Shown: positions 28,050 to 38,294, numbered from the stretch's first letter. The stretch is 64,000 nucleotides of DNA from Rhodohalobacter sp. SW132 (GCF_003390325.1 NZ_QUOK01000002.1:124001-188000); one strand, 5' to 3'. Notes: generated by a model not told the origin, from the letters alone. Made by a program: numbers and translations.

Positions 28050-31000
28050 ATGAATAAGTCGCAGTCTATCTTTTTCAGTTTTGTGATGATTCTGTTTTTA
28101 GTGCACTGTTCTTCTTCCGAAGATGCAGAGACAGATCCCAGTCTTTTTGAACGCTTGCCATCCTCCGTTACCGGTATTGAGTTTGAAAACCGGCTCTACC
28201 CCACAGAAGAGTTTAACATGTATGTGTTTCGCAATTTTTATAATGGCGGGGGAGTCGCTATAGGCGATGTCAGCGGAAATGGTCTTCCCGATATTTTTTT
28301 TGGCGGAAATATGGTTTCCAACCGGCTCTATCTGAACAAAGGTAATTTCGAATTTGAGGATATTACCGAACAGGCCGGCCTGCTTTCTGATGGAATCTGG
28401 ACCACCGGCGTGAGTATGGTTGACATTAACGGGAATGGCCTGCTTGACATTTATATCACAAAATCAGGTCCGCCGGAAGGGGAGAGACGTTATAATGAAC
28501 TCTTTATTAACAACGGAGATCTGACCTTTACCGAAAAAGCGGAAGAGTATGGCCTGGCTGAAATTGGACTTTCGACACATGCTGTATTTTTTGATTATGA
28601 TGGAGATGGTCTGCTGGATATGTACCTGTTAAATAATTCTTTTGATCCGGTTGGGAACTACGATGGAGTGACGGGTGAATCGAGAAAGATCTACGATCCT
28701 CATGGCGGCAGCAAACTTTTCAAAAACGAGGGCGGACGATTTACAGATGTTACCGAGAAAGCAGGTATTTACGGGAGTAGAATCGGGTTTGATTTAAGCG
28801 CATCCATTGCTGATTTCAACCGCAACGGTCTGCCGGATATTTACGTGGCAAATGATTTTTTTGAACGCGATTATCTCTACCTGAACAATGGAGATGGAAC
28901 GTTTCGTGAAGTTCTTGAGGATAAAATGCGGAGTATAAGCTCAAGTTCGATGGGCTCTGATGCTGCTGATCTAAATAATAACGGATGGCCGGATATCTAT
29001 GTCGCAGATATGCTACCGTATTCAGAAGAGCGCAGAAAATCGAAAATGAATTATGAAACGGAAGATGAGTACCGGGAAAGCTTTGAAAAAGGATTTCACC
29101 ATCAATTTACACGAAATACTTTTCAGATGAACAACGGAGACGGAACGTTTTCTGAGGTCAGCCGGCTCACAGAAACAGAGGCTACGGACTGGAGCTGGGC
29201 AGTTCTGATCGCCGATTTCGATCACAGCGGCCACAACGATATTTATGTTACAAACGGAATTTACAAAGATTTGCTTGATCAGGATTATCTTGAGTATACC
29301 TCAAATCCCTCCAGAATTACTGAAATCATAGAAACAACGCCTGATCGTGTGATTATGTCACTCATGGATATCATCCCTTCGGAGCCTGTGGGGAATGTAC
29401 TGTTTTCGGGAGAGGGGGAGATGGGGTTTCGGGACAGCAGCGAGGCGTGGGGCCTGGGTGAGCCGGGATTTTCGAGCGGTGCGGCGTGGTCCGACCTGAA
29501 CGGGGACGGGGCTCTGGACCTGGTGGTCAGCGATGTGAACGGCCCGGCCCGGATCTATCGCAACCGCACCGCAGAGCTTCGCCCGGACCACCGCTGGCTG
29601 CGTGTGGACCTTGAGGGAACCGCGCCCAACACGCAGGCGATCGGCGCGCAGCTGCAGGTGTGGGCCGGCGGGCGGCAGTGGTACCGCGAGCAGATGCTCC
29701 AGCGGGGCTTCCAGTCGAGCGTGGAGCCGGGGCTTTTTGTGGGCCTTGGGGAGATCTCCCGCGTGGATTCGCTGGTGCTGCGCTGGCCGGACGGGCAAAC
29801 CAGCCGGGCGGCAGACCTGGAGCTGCCGGCCCGGATCACCCTGCGCCAGGCGGAGGGTGAAGAACGTCCGGCCCCGCCCCCGGGACTGGCCGTACTTCCG
29901 GGCGATTTCCAGAACCTGCAAGAGTCCGAAGCGGAGCGGAGGTCCCGGCAGCGTTCAGGGGCAGAGGACCTGACAGAGTTGAGCGAATGCGAACCCTGTA
30001 AGAGTCCGGATATCGGGGCGGAAATTCATGACACAGACGCTCATTCATCCGACTCTGGCAGGAACGCAAAAGAGCGTGCTCTGCCAGGTCGTTCGTGGCT
30101 TCAGCCGGTGGAACTCCCTCCGCTGAGCGACCGGGCCCACGAGCGCTACCCGTACAGCGACTTCACCCGCGAGCGGCTGCTGGTGCACATGCGCTCGTCG
30201 GAAGGCCCGGCCCTGTGCACCGGGGACGTGACGGGCAACGGGCTGTCCGATGTCTACATCGGCGGGGCGCGGGGGCAGTCCGGGGCGCTCTACCTGCAGG
30301 ATGGCGGCGGCTTCCGCGAGCAGACCCCGGCGTCGCTCACCGGCGACGCCGCCTCAGAGGATACCGACTGCGCGCTTTTTGACGCCACGGGCAACGGACA
30401 CCTTGACCTGTACGTAGCCAGCGGGGGCAACTCCTTTTCGAGCAGCTCCTCGGCGCTGATGGACCGCCTGTATTACGGGGACGGCAGCGGCGGGTTTGAG
30501 CGATCAGGCCAGGTCCTGCCGACCCGGAGCCGGTATGTGAGCAGCTCGACGGTGGCGGTGGGCGACCTCACGGGCAACGGGCACGCGGACCTGTTCGTGG
30601 GCGAGCGGCTTCGGCTGTTTTCGGTGGGCCTGCCGGCGGGCGGCTACCTGCTGGAGGGTGACGGTCAGGGGCAGTTCCGGGACGTGACCGGGCAGTGGGC
30701 GCCGGAGCTGGGCGAGCTGGGGATGATCACCTCCGCGGTGTGGACCGACTGGACAGGCGACGGGCGCGATGACCTGGTGGTGACCGGCGAGTGGATGTCC
30801 CCGAAGGTGTTTGCCAACCGCGGGGACCGCCTGGAGAACATCAGCGCAGACCTGGGCCTGGAAGAAGTAACCGGTTGGTGGAACGCGGTGCACGCAGCTG
30901 ACCTGAGCGGGAACGGCCTGCCGGACCTGGTGCTGGGTGGCCACGGGCTGAACTCGCAGTTTCGCGCAAGTGAAGAATCCCCGGTGCGGATGTGGGCGGG

Positions 31001-31592
31001 CGACCTGCAGGGCAACGGAATGGTGGAGCAGCTGCTGAGCATGCCGCGGGAGGGGCGCGACTACCCGGTGGCGCTGCGCCACGATTTGATTGATGAGATT
31101 CCCACGCTTCGGGAGGCCTACCCGGACTATGCGAGCTACGGGGGGCAGACGGTTCAGGATGTAATCGAGGCGGGTGGGCTGTCGCCGTCGGTGGAGCTGC
31201 AGGCTGCGGAGCTGGCCAGCGTGGTGGTGTGGAACGAAGGAGGCGGGCAGGTGCGTGTGGAGCGTATGCCGCTGCGGGCGCAGCTGTCGCCGGTGTACGG
31301 GATCTGGAGCGGCGACCTGAGTGGGGACGGCCGCCCGGAGGTTGTGCTGGGGGGCAACCTGCACGAGGTGAAGCCGATAGCAGGTCCGTATGACGGAAGC
31401 TTCGGCGTGGTGCTGTCTGCAGGAGAATCGGGGGAGCTGACCGCTTATCATCCGGAGCAGAGCGGGTTTCGGGTGCGCGGGGCGGTGCGCCGGATCGCGG
31501 CAGTGGAAGGCGCCGAAGGACAGAAGTGGCTGATCGCCGTCCGCAACAACGACACTCCGGTTCTCTTTAAAATGAATCAGAAAAATAATTAA
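28050..31592 (+). CDS. Giant FG-GAP/ASPIC surface lipoprotein, paralog A
   Basis: An 1180-residue protein with a signal segment ending LVHC (atypical His at -1) and an acidic SSSEDAETD tail. Two FG-GAP propeller regions (about 60-490 and 690-1150) flank an ASPIC/UnbV-like module (about 513-590: HRWLRVDLEG, FQSSVEPGLFVGLGE, DSLVLRWPDGQ). The opening FENRLYPTEEFNMYVFRNFYNGGGVAIGDVSGNGLPDIFFGGN is shared with paralogs B and C. From 29368 to its end the DNA becomes strikingly GC-rich and nearly identical to the end of paralog B. Function is unknown; position right after SusCD2 suggests a surface partner that binds or processes the imported ligand. Confidence 0.88.
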   Translation: MNKSQSIFFSFVMILFLVHCSSSEDAETDPSLFERLPSSVTGIEFENRLYPTEEFNMYVFRNFYNGGGVAIGDVSGNGLPDIFFGGNMVSNRLYLNKGNFEFEDITEQAGLLSDGIWTTGVSMVDINGNGLLDIYITKSGPPEGERRYNELFINNGDLTFTEKAEEYGLAEIGLSTHAVFFDYDGDGLLDMYLLNNSFDPVGNYDGVTGESRKIYDPHGGSKLFKNEGGRFTDVTEKAGIYGSRIGFDLSASIADFNRNGLPDIYVANDFFERDYLYLNNGDGTFREVLEDKMRSISSSSMGSDAADLNNNGWPDIYVADMLPYSEERRKSKMNYETEDEYRESFEKGFHHQFTRNTFQMNNGDGTFSEVSRLTETEATDWSWAVLIADFDHSGHNDIYVTNGIYKDLLDQDYLEYTSNPSRITEIIETTPDRVIMSLMDIIPSEPVGNVLFSGEGEMGFRDSSEAWGLGEPGFSSGAAWSDLNGDGALDLVVSDVNGPARIYRNRTAELRPDHRWLRVDLEGTAPNTQAIGAQLQVWAGGRQWYREQMLQRGFQSSVEPGLFVGLGEISRVDSLVLRWPDGQTSRAADLELPARITLRQAEGEERPAPPPGLAVLPGDFQNLQESEAERRSRQRSGAEDLTELSECEPCKSPDIGAEIHDTDAHSSDSGRNAKERALPGRSWLQPVELPPLSDRAHERYPYSDFTRERLLVHMRSSEGPALCTGDVTGNGLSDVYIGGARGQSGALYLQDGGGFREQTPASLTGDAASEDTDCALFDATGNGHLDLYVASGGNSFSSSSSALMDRLYYGDGSGGFERSGQVLPTRSRYVSSSTVAVGDLTGNGHADLFVGERLRLFSVGLPAGGYLLEGDGQGQFRDVTGQWAPELGELGMITSAVWTDWTGDGRDDLVVTGEWMSPKVFANRGDRLENISADLGLEEVTGWWNAVHAADLSGNGLPDLVLGGHGLNSQFRASEESPVRMWAGDLQGNGMVEQLLSMPREGRDYPVALRHDLIDEIPTLREAYPDYASYGGQTVQDVIEAGGLSPSVELQAAELASVVVWNEGGGQVRVERMPLRAQLSPVYGIWSGDLSGDGRPEVVLGGNLHEVKPIAGPYDGSFGVVLSAGESGELTAYHPEQSGFRVRGAVRRIAAVEGAEGQKWLIAVRNNDTPVLFKMNQKNN
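29368..31579. repeat. GC-rich duplicated block, copy in paralog A
   Basis: 2212 bp encoding the ASPIC module and second propeller of paralog A. Nearly identical to 33643-35911. Its base use (runs such as GGCCTGCCGGACCTGGTGCT) differs sharply from the more AT-rich first half of the same gene. Confidence 0.85.
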
Positions 31593-31775
31593 GCGTATAG
31601 ACTATGAATCGATTCATAATCTTACTAATTACCTTTTACCGAGTGAAATTAATGTTTTTGAATTGTTTTATTCAGTTGAAAACTGAACATGAATACAGAA
31701 AATTATACATTTCAATTTCTTAAGCACACTCTTATCATCAATTTAATATCATCGAAATCGAAACAGACAAATCTT

Positions 31776-32315
31776 ATGAAGTACCTCGTTTTCATCACAA
31801 TTATCTTCAGCTTAATTGCGTGTGATCAGAGAAGCGATTACGAACGTCTTATTCAGGACGGCCAACGCTCCGATGTTCGTCACGACTCACTTTTTCTCGG
31901 TTATGAACTTGGAATGGAACAGCAGCAATTCCTCGATCATAGCTGGCAGTTGAACCAGGAAGGTTTAATTACCGGCGGCACACAAATTGAGTACCGGCTC
32001 ACAGACCTTTCATATGATGCACGGATGGTATTCTATCCGCATTTCGAAAATGGTAAGATTTATAAGATGCCGATTGAGATATCCTACAATTCCTGGGCAA
32101 TCTGGAATCGTGAACTCTACTCAGAACACATGATCAATGACCTCCTTGAATACTATGAAAATATTTACGGAACCGGGTTCAGGCAGGTCGATCATCCGGT
32201 GCTAAACCGCCAGGTATGGATGAAGGTTGACGGGAACCGAAAAATAGTAATCTATCCTAAAGATGATATGATTACCCGGGTTGAATTTACGGATCTGTCA
32301 GTCCAAAAAGAATAA
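31776..32315 (+). CDS. Small lipoprotein of unknown function
   Basis: From this ATG the product has 179 residues and opens with a normal lipoprotein signal: MKYLVFITIIFSLIAC, Cys 16, then DQRSDYERL. The ATG at 31689 would add 29 residues that spoil the signal peptide, so I reject it. The mature part mixes charged and aromatic residues, with repeated Tyr/Trp motifs (SYNSWAIWNRELYSEHM, LLEYYENIYGTGF), and predicts as one compact alpha/beta domain. I recognise no family. It sits between the two giant paralogs, and its stop codon directly abuts the ATG of paralog B, so the two are translationally linked. Confidence 0.75.
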   Translation: MKYLVFITIIFSLIACDQRSDYERLIQDGQRSDVRHDSLFLGYELGMEQQQFLDHSWQLNQEGLITGGTQIEYRLTDLSYDARMVFYPHFENGKIYKMPIEISYNSWAIWNRELYSEHMINDLLEYYENIYGTGFRQVDHPVLNRQVWMKVDGNRKIVIYPKDDMITRVEFTDLSVQKE

Positions 32316-35300
32316 ATGGAAATTATGAAACTGTTGGGAGACAATCGTATATCATATGTTGCCTTCATTATTTCTATATTGATTTTCTCTGCATCCTGCA
32401 CTTCCGAAACGCATGATGAAGTGCTTTTTGAGAAACTTTCGCAAGATCAAACCGGAATTGATTTCGAAAACAAGCTCTCATTTGATCCCGATTTTAATAT
32501 CTACAGATATAGGAATTTCTATAACGGCGGCGGAGTGGCTGCGGGTGATATAAGCGGAAACGGACTTCCTGATCTTTTCTTTATCGGTAATATGGAGCCG
32601 AATCGTCTTTACCTGAATAAGGGCGATTTTACGTTTGAAGATGTAACCGAATATGCCGGTGTGGCCGGATCGATGGGATGGTCAACCGGTGTAAGCCTGG
32701 TCGATATCAACGGTAACGGATTGCTCGATATATACGTGACAAACTCCGGGCTTTTTGATGAAGATGAGAGAAGAAACGAGCTTTTCATAAATAACGGGGA
32801 TTTGACCTTTACTGAAAGTGCAGCAGAGTACGGACTGGACGATCCGGGCTTTGCGATTCATGCGATCTTTTTCGATTACGATGGTGATGGGGATCTCGAT
32901 ATGTATCTGCTGAATAACTCAAACCGCGCGATCAGCAGTTTTGATATCAGTGAAAATCTGCGCGATGTTCGGGATGAGCATGGCGGAGATAAATTATTCA
33001 GAAATGATAACGGTACGTTTGTTGATGTCTCTGAAGAAGCGGGCATATATGGGAGCGAAATTGGGTTTTCATTAAGTGCATCCATCGCCGACATCAACCG
33101 CAACGGCCTGCCGGATATTTACGTGGCAAATGATTTTTTTGAACGTGATTATCTCTATCTGAATAACGGAGACGGTACCTTCCGTGAAGTTCTGGATGAA
33201 CAGATGCGAAGCATCAGTGCGGCTTCAATGGGTTCTGATATTGGGGATCTCAACAACAACGGATGGCCCGATATTTACGTATCGGATATGCTTCCCCAAT
33301 CAAACCGCCGTCTGAAAACAATGACTACATTTGAGGACTGGGACCGATATACGGAGAAGGTGGAGTACGATTACGGTCACCAGTTTACACGAAATGCTTT
33401 TCAGATGAACAACGGAGACGGAACGTTTTCTGAGGTCAGCCGGCTCACAGAAACAGAGGCTACGGACTGGAGCTGGGCGGTTCTGATCGCCGATTTCGAC
33501 CACAGCGGCCACAACGATATTTACGTTACAAACGGTTTATTACAGGATATCACCAATCTCGATTATCTTGGGGATATACGATCACCTGATATGGTTCGGT
33601 CGATTGTTACTGGCGAAGGTGCCGACTTTGAAGAGCTAATCAATATCATCCCTTCGGAACCTGTGGGGAATGTACTGTTTTCGGGAGAGGGGGAGATGGG
33701 GTTTCGGGACCGCAGTGAGGCGTGGGGCCTGGGCGAGCCGGGATTTTCGAGCGGTGCGGCGTGGGCCGATCTGAACGGGGACGGGGCTCTGGACCTGGTG
33801 GTCAGCGATGTGAACGGCCCGGCCCGGATCTACCGCAACCGCACCGCAGAGCTCCGCCCGGAGTACCGCTGGCTGCGTGTGGATCTGGAAGGTAAAGCGC
33901 CCAACACGCAGGCGATCGGCGCGCAGCTGCAGGTGTGGGCCGGCGGGCGGCAGTGGTACCGCGAGCAGATGCTCCAGCGGGGCTTCCAGTCGAGCGTGGA
34001 GCCGGGGCTTTTTGTGGGTCTTGGGGAGACTACCCGCGTGGATTCGCTGGTGCTGCGCTGGCCGGACGGGCAGACCAGCCGGGCGGCAGACCTGGAGCTG
34101 CCGGCCCGGATTACCCTGCGCCAGGCGGAGGCTGAAGATCGTCCGGCCCCGCCACCGGGCCTGGCCGTACTTCCGGGCGATTTCCAGAACCTGCAAGTGT
34201 CCGAAGCGGAGCGGAGGTCCTGGCAGCGTTCGGGGGCAGAGGACCTGAAAGAGTTGAGCGAATGCGAAACCTGTAAGAGTCCGGATATTGGGGCGGAAAT
34301 TCATGACACAGACGCTGACAGGACCCCGGAAAACGCGGGGGCGCTTTCAGGTCAGCGTTCGGGGCCGGAGGCTCATTCATCCGACTCTGGCAGGAACGCA
34401 AAAGAGCGTGCTCTGCCAGGTCGTCCGTTGCTCCAGCCTGCGGAACTCCCTCCGCTGAGCGACCGGGCCCACGAGCGCTACCCCTACAGCGACTTCACCC
34501 GCGAGCGGCTGCTGGTGCACATGCGCTCGTCGGAAGGCCCGGCCCTGTGCACCGGGGACGTGACGGGCAACGGGCAGTCCGATGTCTACATCGGCGGGGC
34601 GCGGGGGCAGTCCGGGGCGCTCTACCTGCAGGATGGCGGCGGCTTCCGCGAGCAGACCCCGGCGTCGCTCACCGGCGACGCCGCCTCAGAGGATACCGAC
34701 TGCGCGCTTTTTGACGCCACGGGCAACGGACACCTTGACCTGTACGTAGCCAGCGGGGGCAACTCCTTTTCGAGCAGCTCCTCGGCGCTGATGGACCGCC
34801 TGTATTACGGGGACGGCAGCGGCGGGTTTGAGCGATCAGGCCAGGTCCTGCCGACCCGGAGCCGGTATGTAAGCAGCTCGACGGTTGCGGTGGGTGACCT
34901 GACGGGCAACGGGCACGCGGACCTGTTCGTGGGCGAGCGGCTGCGGCTGTTTTCGGTGGGCCTGCCGGCGGGCGGCTACCTGCTGGAGGGCGACGGTCAG
35001 GGGCAGTTCCGGGACGTGACCGGGCAGTGGGCGCCGGAGCTGGGCGAACTGGGGATGATCACCTCCGCGGTGTGGACCGACTGGACGGGCGACGGGCGCG
35101 ATGACCTGGTGATAACCGGCGAGTGGATGTCCCCGAAGGTGTTTGCCAACCGCGGAGGCCGCCTGGAGAACATCAGCGCAGACCTGGGCCTGGAGGAAGT
35201 AACCGGCTGGTGGAACGCGGTGCATGCAGCTGACCTGAGCGGGAACGGCCTGCCGGACCTGGTGCTGGGCGGCCACGGGCTGAACTCGCAGTTTCGCGCA

Positions 35301-35927
35301 AGTGAAGAATCCCCGGTGCGGATGTGGGCGGGCGACCTGCAGGGCAACGGGATGGTGGAGCAGCTGCTGAGCATGCCGCGGGAGGGGCGCGACTACCCGG
35401 TGGCGCTGCGCCACGATCTGATTGATGAGATTCCCACGCTGCGGGAGGCCTACCCGGACTATGCGAGCTACGGAGGGCAGACGGTGCAGGATGTGATCGA
35501 GGCGGGCGGGCTGTCGCCATCGGTGGAGCTGCAGGCTGCGGAGCTGGCCAGCGTGGTGGTGTGGAATGAAGGAGGCGGGCAGGTGCGTGTGGAGCGACTG
35601 CCGCTGCGGGCGCAGCTGTCGCCGGTGTACGGGATCTGGAGCGGCGACCTGAGCGGGGACGGCCGCCCGGAGATTGTGCTGGGGGGCAACCTGCACGAGG
35701 TGAAGCCGATCGCAGGACCGTATGACGGAAGCTTCGGCGTGGTGCTGACTGCAGGAGAAACGGGGGAGCTGACCGCTTATCATCCGGAGCAGAGCGGGTT
35801 TCGGGTGCGCGGGGCGGTGCGCCGGATCGCGGCAGTGGAGGGCGCCGAAGGACAGAAGTGGCTGATCACCGTACGCAATAACGACACTCCGGTTCTCTTT
35901 AAAATGAATCAATCTGAAGAACCGTAA
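32316..35927 (+). CDS. Giant FG-GAP/ASPIC surface lipoprotein, paralog B
   Basis: A 1203-residue copy with the same plan as paralog A: lipobox SASC followed by TSETHDEV, FG-GAP region, ASPIC/UnbV-like module (about 512-590), second FG-GAP region. The first 440 residues have diverged from A, while 33643-35911 is almost the same DNA as 29368-31579 apart from a 57-bp in-frame insertion in the linker (34317-34373). The in-frame ATG at 32325 gives a better lipoprotein signal (MKLLGDNRISYVAFIISILIF) and may be the real start. It is translationally coupled to the small lipoprotein. Ligand or reaction is unknown. Confidence 0.88.
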   Translation: MEIMKLLGDNRISYVAFIISILIFSASCTSETHDEVLFEKLSQDQTGIDFENKLSFDPDFNIYRYRNFYNGGGVAAGDISGNGLPDLFFIGNMEPNRLYLNKGDFTFEDVTEYAGVAGSMGWSTGVSLVDINGNGLLDIYVTNSGLFDEDERRNELFINNGDLTFTESAAEYGLDDPGFAIHAIFFDYDGDGDLDMYLLNNSNRAISSFDISENLRDVRDEHGGDKLFRNDNGTFVDVSEEAGIYGSEIGFSLSASIADINRNGLPDIYVANDFFERDYLYLNNGDGTFREVLDEQMRSISAASMGSDIGDLNNNGWPDIYVSDMLPQSNRRLKTMTTFEDWDRYTEKVEYDYGHQFTRNAFQMNNGDGTFSEVSRLTETEATDWSWAVLIADFDHSGHNDIYVTNGLLQDITNLDYLGDIRSPDMVRSIVTGEGADFEELINIIPSEPVGNVLFSGEGEMGFRDRSEAWGLGEPGFSSGAAWADLNGDGALDLVVSDVNGPARIYRNRTAELRPEYRWLRVDLEGKAPNTQAIGAQLQVWAGGRQWYREQMLQRGFQSSVEPGLFVGLGETTRVDSLVLRWPDGQTSRAADLELPARITLRQAEAEDRPAPPPGLAVLPGDFQNLQVSEAERRSWQRSGAEDLKELSECETCKSPDIGAEIHDTDADRTPENAGALSGQRSGPEAHSSDSGRNAKERALPGRPLLQPAELPPLSDRAHERYPYSDFTRERLLVHMRSSEGPALCTGDVTGNGQSDVYIGGARGQSGALYLQDGGGFREQTPASLTGDAASEDTDCALFDATGNGHLDLYVASGGNSFSSSSSALMDRLYYGDGSGGFERSGQVLPTRSRYVSSSTVAVGDLTGNGHADLFVGERLRLFSVGLPAGGYLLEGDGQGQFRDVTGQWAPELGELGMITSAVWTDWTGDGRDDLVITGEWMSPKVFANRGGRLENISADLGLEEVTGWWNAVHAADLSGNGLPDLVLGGHGLNSQFRASEESPVRMWAGDLQGNGMVEQLLSMPREGRDYPVALRHDLIDEIPTLREAYPDYASYGGQTVQDVIEAGGLSPSVELQAAELASVVVWNEGGGQVRVERLPLRAQLSPVYGIWSGDLSGDGRPEIVLGGNLHEVKPIAGPYDGSFGVVLTAGETGELTAYHPEQSGFRVRGAVRRIAAVEGAEGQKWLITVRNNDTPVLFKMNQSEEP
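33643..35911. repeat. GC-rich duplicated block, copy in paralog B
   Basis: 2269 bp. The 57-bp excess over the other copy is exactly the in-frame insertion at 34317-34373; otherwise there are only scattered substitutions. Both borders coincide with ATATCATCCCTTCGG on the left and AAAATGAATCA on the right. Confidence 0.85.
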
Positions 35928-36053
35928 ATCGCACCTTATTAAGGTTAAAAATAGGTAAAGGGATCACCCATTTGTTTGCATAATTACCGAATCTTCATTA
36001 TCTGTATGAGTCAGAGTAAACCTACATAAAACCAGCAAAATCATATTGTTTAC

Positions 36054-37211
36054 ATGAGTAAAAAAACAAAATTAGGAATGGTAGGCGGAAGCCTCGACGC
36101 TTTTATTGGAGAGGTGCACCGAAAAGCCGCAGCAATGGATGGAAAGTTTGAGCTTGTTTGCGGTGCGTTTAGCAGCAGTCCTGAAAAATCGAAGAAAACA
36201 GGCGAAGCGCTGTCACTCGATTCATCCAGAGTGTATGGCTCGTACAAAGAGATGATCGAAAAAGAGAGCCAGCTTCCTGAGAACGAGCGAATGGAAGCGG
36301 TTTCTATTGTTACGCCAAATCATGTGCATTTTGAGCCGGCAAAACTCGCCCTGGAAAATGGGTTCCACGTTATTATTGATAAACCCATTACGTTCTCGCT
36401 GGAAGAAGCGAAACAATTGAAAAAAATCGTGGATTCTACAGGAAACATCCTGGCTCTTACGCATACGTACACCGGTTACCCGATGGTAAAGCAGGCCCGT
36501 CATATGGTTGCTACCGGACAGCTGGGTAAAATCAGAAAAATTTACGTGGAATATCCACAGGGATGGTTGTCAACCCCGCTGGAAGATGAGGGAAATAAAC
36601 AGGCATCCTGGCGGACAGATCCCGAAAAATCGGGAGCAGGTGGCGCAATTGGCGATATCGGAACACATGCCGCAAATCTTGCTGAATATGTAAGCGGACT
36701 GAATATCACCCAGATATCAGCTGATGTAAACATTTACGTCGAAAACCGTCGGCTGGATGATGACTCAGCCGCGCTGCTGAAGTTCGAAAATGATGCTTCC
36801 GGCGTATTGATGGCAACACAGATCGCTGCGGGTGAAGAGAACGATCTTAAGCTTAGAGTTTATGGCGAAAAGGGCGGTGTGAAATGGATTCATTCCGATC
36901 CCAACTCCCTGCATTACAAAACTCTGGATGGCCCGTACCAAACTCTTCGGGCCGGAACAGGATACCTTGCGGATAGTATCGCAAAATTCACGCGAACTCC
37001 TGCCGGTCATCCCGAAGGATATCTCGAAGCGTTTGCCAATATCTATCTTGAATTTCACAACGCCGTCTCCGATTTCAAAAACGGAAATTTCAGTTCTATC
37101 GAAGATTACGATTTTCCGGGAGCCGATGATGGAATCCGCGGAATGGCTTTTGTTGATACGATGCTCGAATCAAATAAATCAGAAACTAAATGGACACCGT
37201 TTAAAAAATGA
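36054..37211 (+). CDS. Gfo/Idh/MocA-family NAD(P)-dependent sugar oxidoreductase
   Basis: A 385-residue cytoplasmic dehydrogenase. The N-terminal Rossmann region reads [21 protein letters not shown], then [38 protein letters not shown], where DKP is the family's E/D-K-P substrate-and-cofactor motif (Lys near 110). The C-terminal alpha/beta domain carries [20 protein letters not shown] with the active-site Asp and His pair. Known: the family oxidises or reduces sugars, inositols and related compounds, including C3 oxidation of glycosides. The stop overlaps the next ATG by 4 bp, tying it to the TIM-barrel isomerase as one functional pair. Exact substrate is not deducible. Confidence 0.93.
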   Translation: MSKKTKLGMVGGSLDAFIGEVHRKAAAMDGKFELVCGAFSSSPEKSKKTGEALSLDSSRVYGSYKEMIEKESQLPENERMEAVSIVTPNHVHFEPAKLALENGFHVIIDKPITFSLEEAKQLKKIVDSTGNILALTHTYTGYPMVKQARHMVATGQLGKIRKIYVEYPQGWLSTPLEDEGNKQASWRTDPEKSGAGGAIGDIGTHAANLAEYVSGLNITQISADVNIYVENRRLDDDSAALLKFENDASGVLMATQIAAGEENDLKLRVYGEKGGVKWIHSDPNSLHYKTLDGPYQTLRAGTGYLADSIAKFTRTPAGHPEGYLEAFANIYLEFHNAVSDFKNGNFSSIEDYDFPGADDGIRGMAFVDTMLESNKSETKWTPFKK

Positions 37212-38263
37212 AAACTATAAAAGGACCCGCAATATTTTTAGCTCAGTTTGTTGACGATGAAGCCCCTTACAACGATATAATTTCAATCTGTGAATGGGCA
37301 GCTTCTCTCGGATATAAAGGCGTTCAGATTCCAACATGGGAATCGCGGCTGATTGACCTCGAAAAGGTCGCCGAAAGCAAAACGTACGCTGATGAGTACA
37401 AAGGAAAAATTGAAGAGACCGGAGTAGAGATCACCGAACTTTCAACCCATCTTCAGGGACAACTGGTTGCCGTAAATCCCGCATATGATGTGATGTTTGA
37501 TGGATTTGCGCCAGAAGAAGTTCACGGCAAGCCGAAAGAGCGCCAGAAATGGGCGGAGAATCAGCTTAAAATGTCCGCTAAGGCAAGTGCAAATCTTGGC
37601 TTAAATGCTCACGCATCATTTTCCGGAGCGTTAATGTGGCACACGGTATATCCCTGGCCGCAGCGTCCCGCCGGACTGGTTGAAGACGGATTTGCTGAAC
37701 TCGCAAAACTGTGGAAACCGATCCTCAACGAGTTTGATGAACACGGCGTGGATGTATGCTACGAACTTCATCCCGGAGAAGATCTGCATGACGGCGTGAC
37801 GTACGAACGTTTCCTGGAAGCGACCGGTGATCACCCACGGGCACGTATCCTTTATGATCCGAGTCACTTTATCCTTCAGCAGCTTGACTACCTCGCATTT
37901 ATCGATATCTACAAGGATTACATCAAATCGTTTCATGTGAAGGATGCCGAGTTCAATCCAACCGGAAGAGCCGGGGTTTATGGCGGCTACGAAAGCTGGA
38001 TCGACCGGCCCGGCAGATTCCGTTCCATTGGTGACGGACAGATCGATTTCAACGGCATCTTCACTAAACTTTCTCAGTATGATATCGATTGCTGGGCAGT
38101 TCTGGAATGGGAGTGCTGCATCAAACATCCCGAGCAGGGCGCGATCGAAGGCGCACAAATCATTCAGGATCACATCATCCGGGTGACGGAAAAAGCGTTC
38201 GACGATTTCGCAGGAGCCGGAAGCGACACCGAACTGAACAAAAAAATACTCGGTGTGAAATAA
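37208..38263 (+). CDS. Sugar phosphate isomerase/epimerase-type TIM-barrel protein
   Basis: A 351-residue xylose-isomerase-like barrel. Probable metal ligands are the Glu of DVCYELHPGEDLHD (about 180), Asp of ILYDPSHF (about 217), His of KSFHVKDAEF (about 242) and Glu of AVLEWECCIKHPE (about 300). Known: members isomerise or epimerise sugars, keto-sugars or inosose derivatives, and some hydrate 3-keto-glycals. It overlaps the Gfo/Idh/MocA gene, so the likely job is to act on that enzyme's keto product. A strong terminator follows 31 bp after the stop, making a two-gene operon. Confidence 0.9.
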   Translation: MKTIKGPAIFLAQFVDDEAPYNDIISICEWAASLGYKGVQIPTWESRLIDLEKVAESKTYADEYKGKIEETGVEITELSTHLQGQLVAVNPAYDVMFDGFAPEEVHGKPKERQKWAENQLKMSAKASANLGLNAHASFSGALMWHTVYPWPQRPAGLVEDGFAELAKLWKPILNEFDEHGVDVCYELHPGEDLHDGVTYERFLEATGDHPRARILYDPSHFILQQLDYLAFIDIYKDYIKSFHVKDAEFNPTGRAGVYGGYESWIDRPGRFRSIGDGQIDFNGIFTKLSQYDIDCWAVLEWECCIKHPEQGAIEGAQIIQDHIIRVTEKAFDDFAGAGSDTELNKKILGVK

Positions 38264-38294
38264 ACCCGGGTTCAAATTTCAACTTCAGATCAAA

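Noticed and set aside
34836-35912. 358-codon open frame on the - strand opposite paralog B (and its 315-codon twin at 30504-31451)
   Set aside because: It mirrors the GC-rich coding strand, is rich in His/Pro/Arg/Gln in a way typical of antisense frames, and matches no domain. The + strand FG-GAP motifs explain the region.
35933-35945. ACCTTATTAAGGT palindrome after paralog B as a terminator
   Set aside because: The stem is only six A/T-rich pairs and no T tract follows, so it would be unstable.
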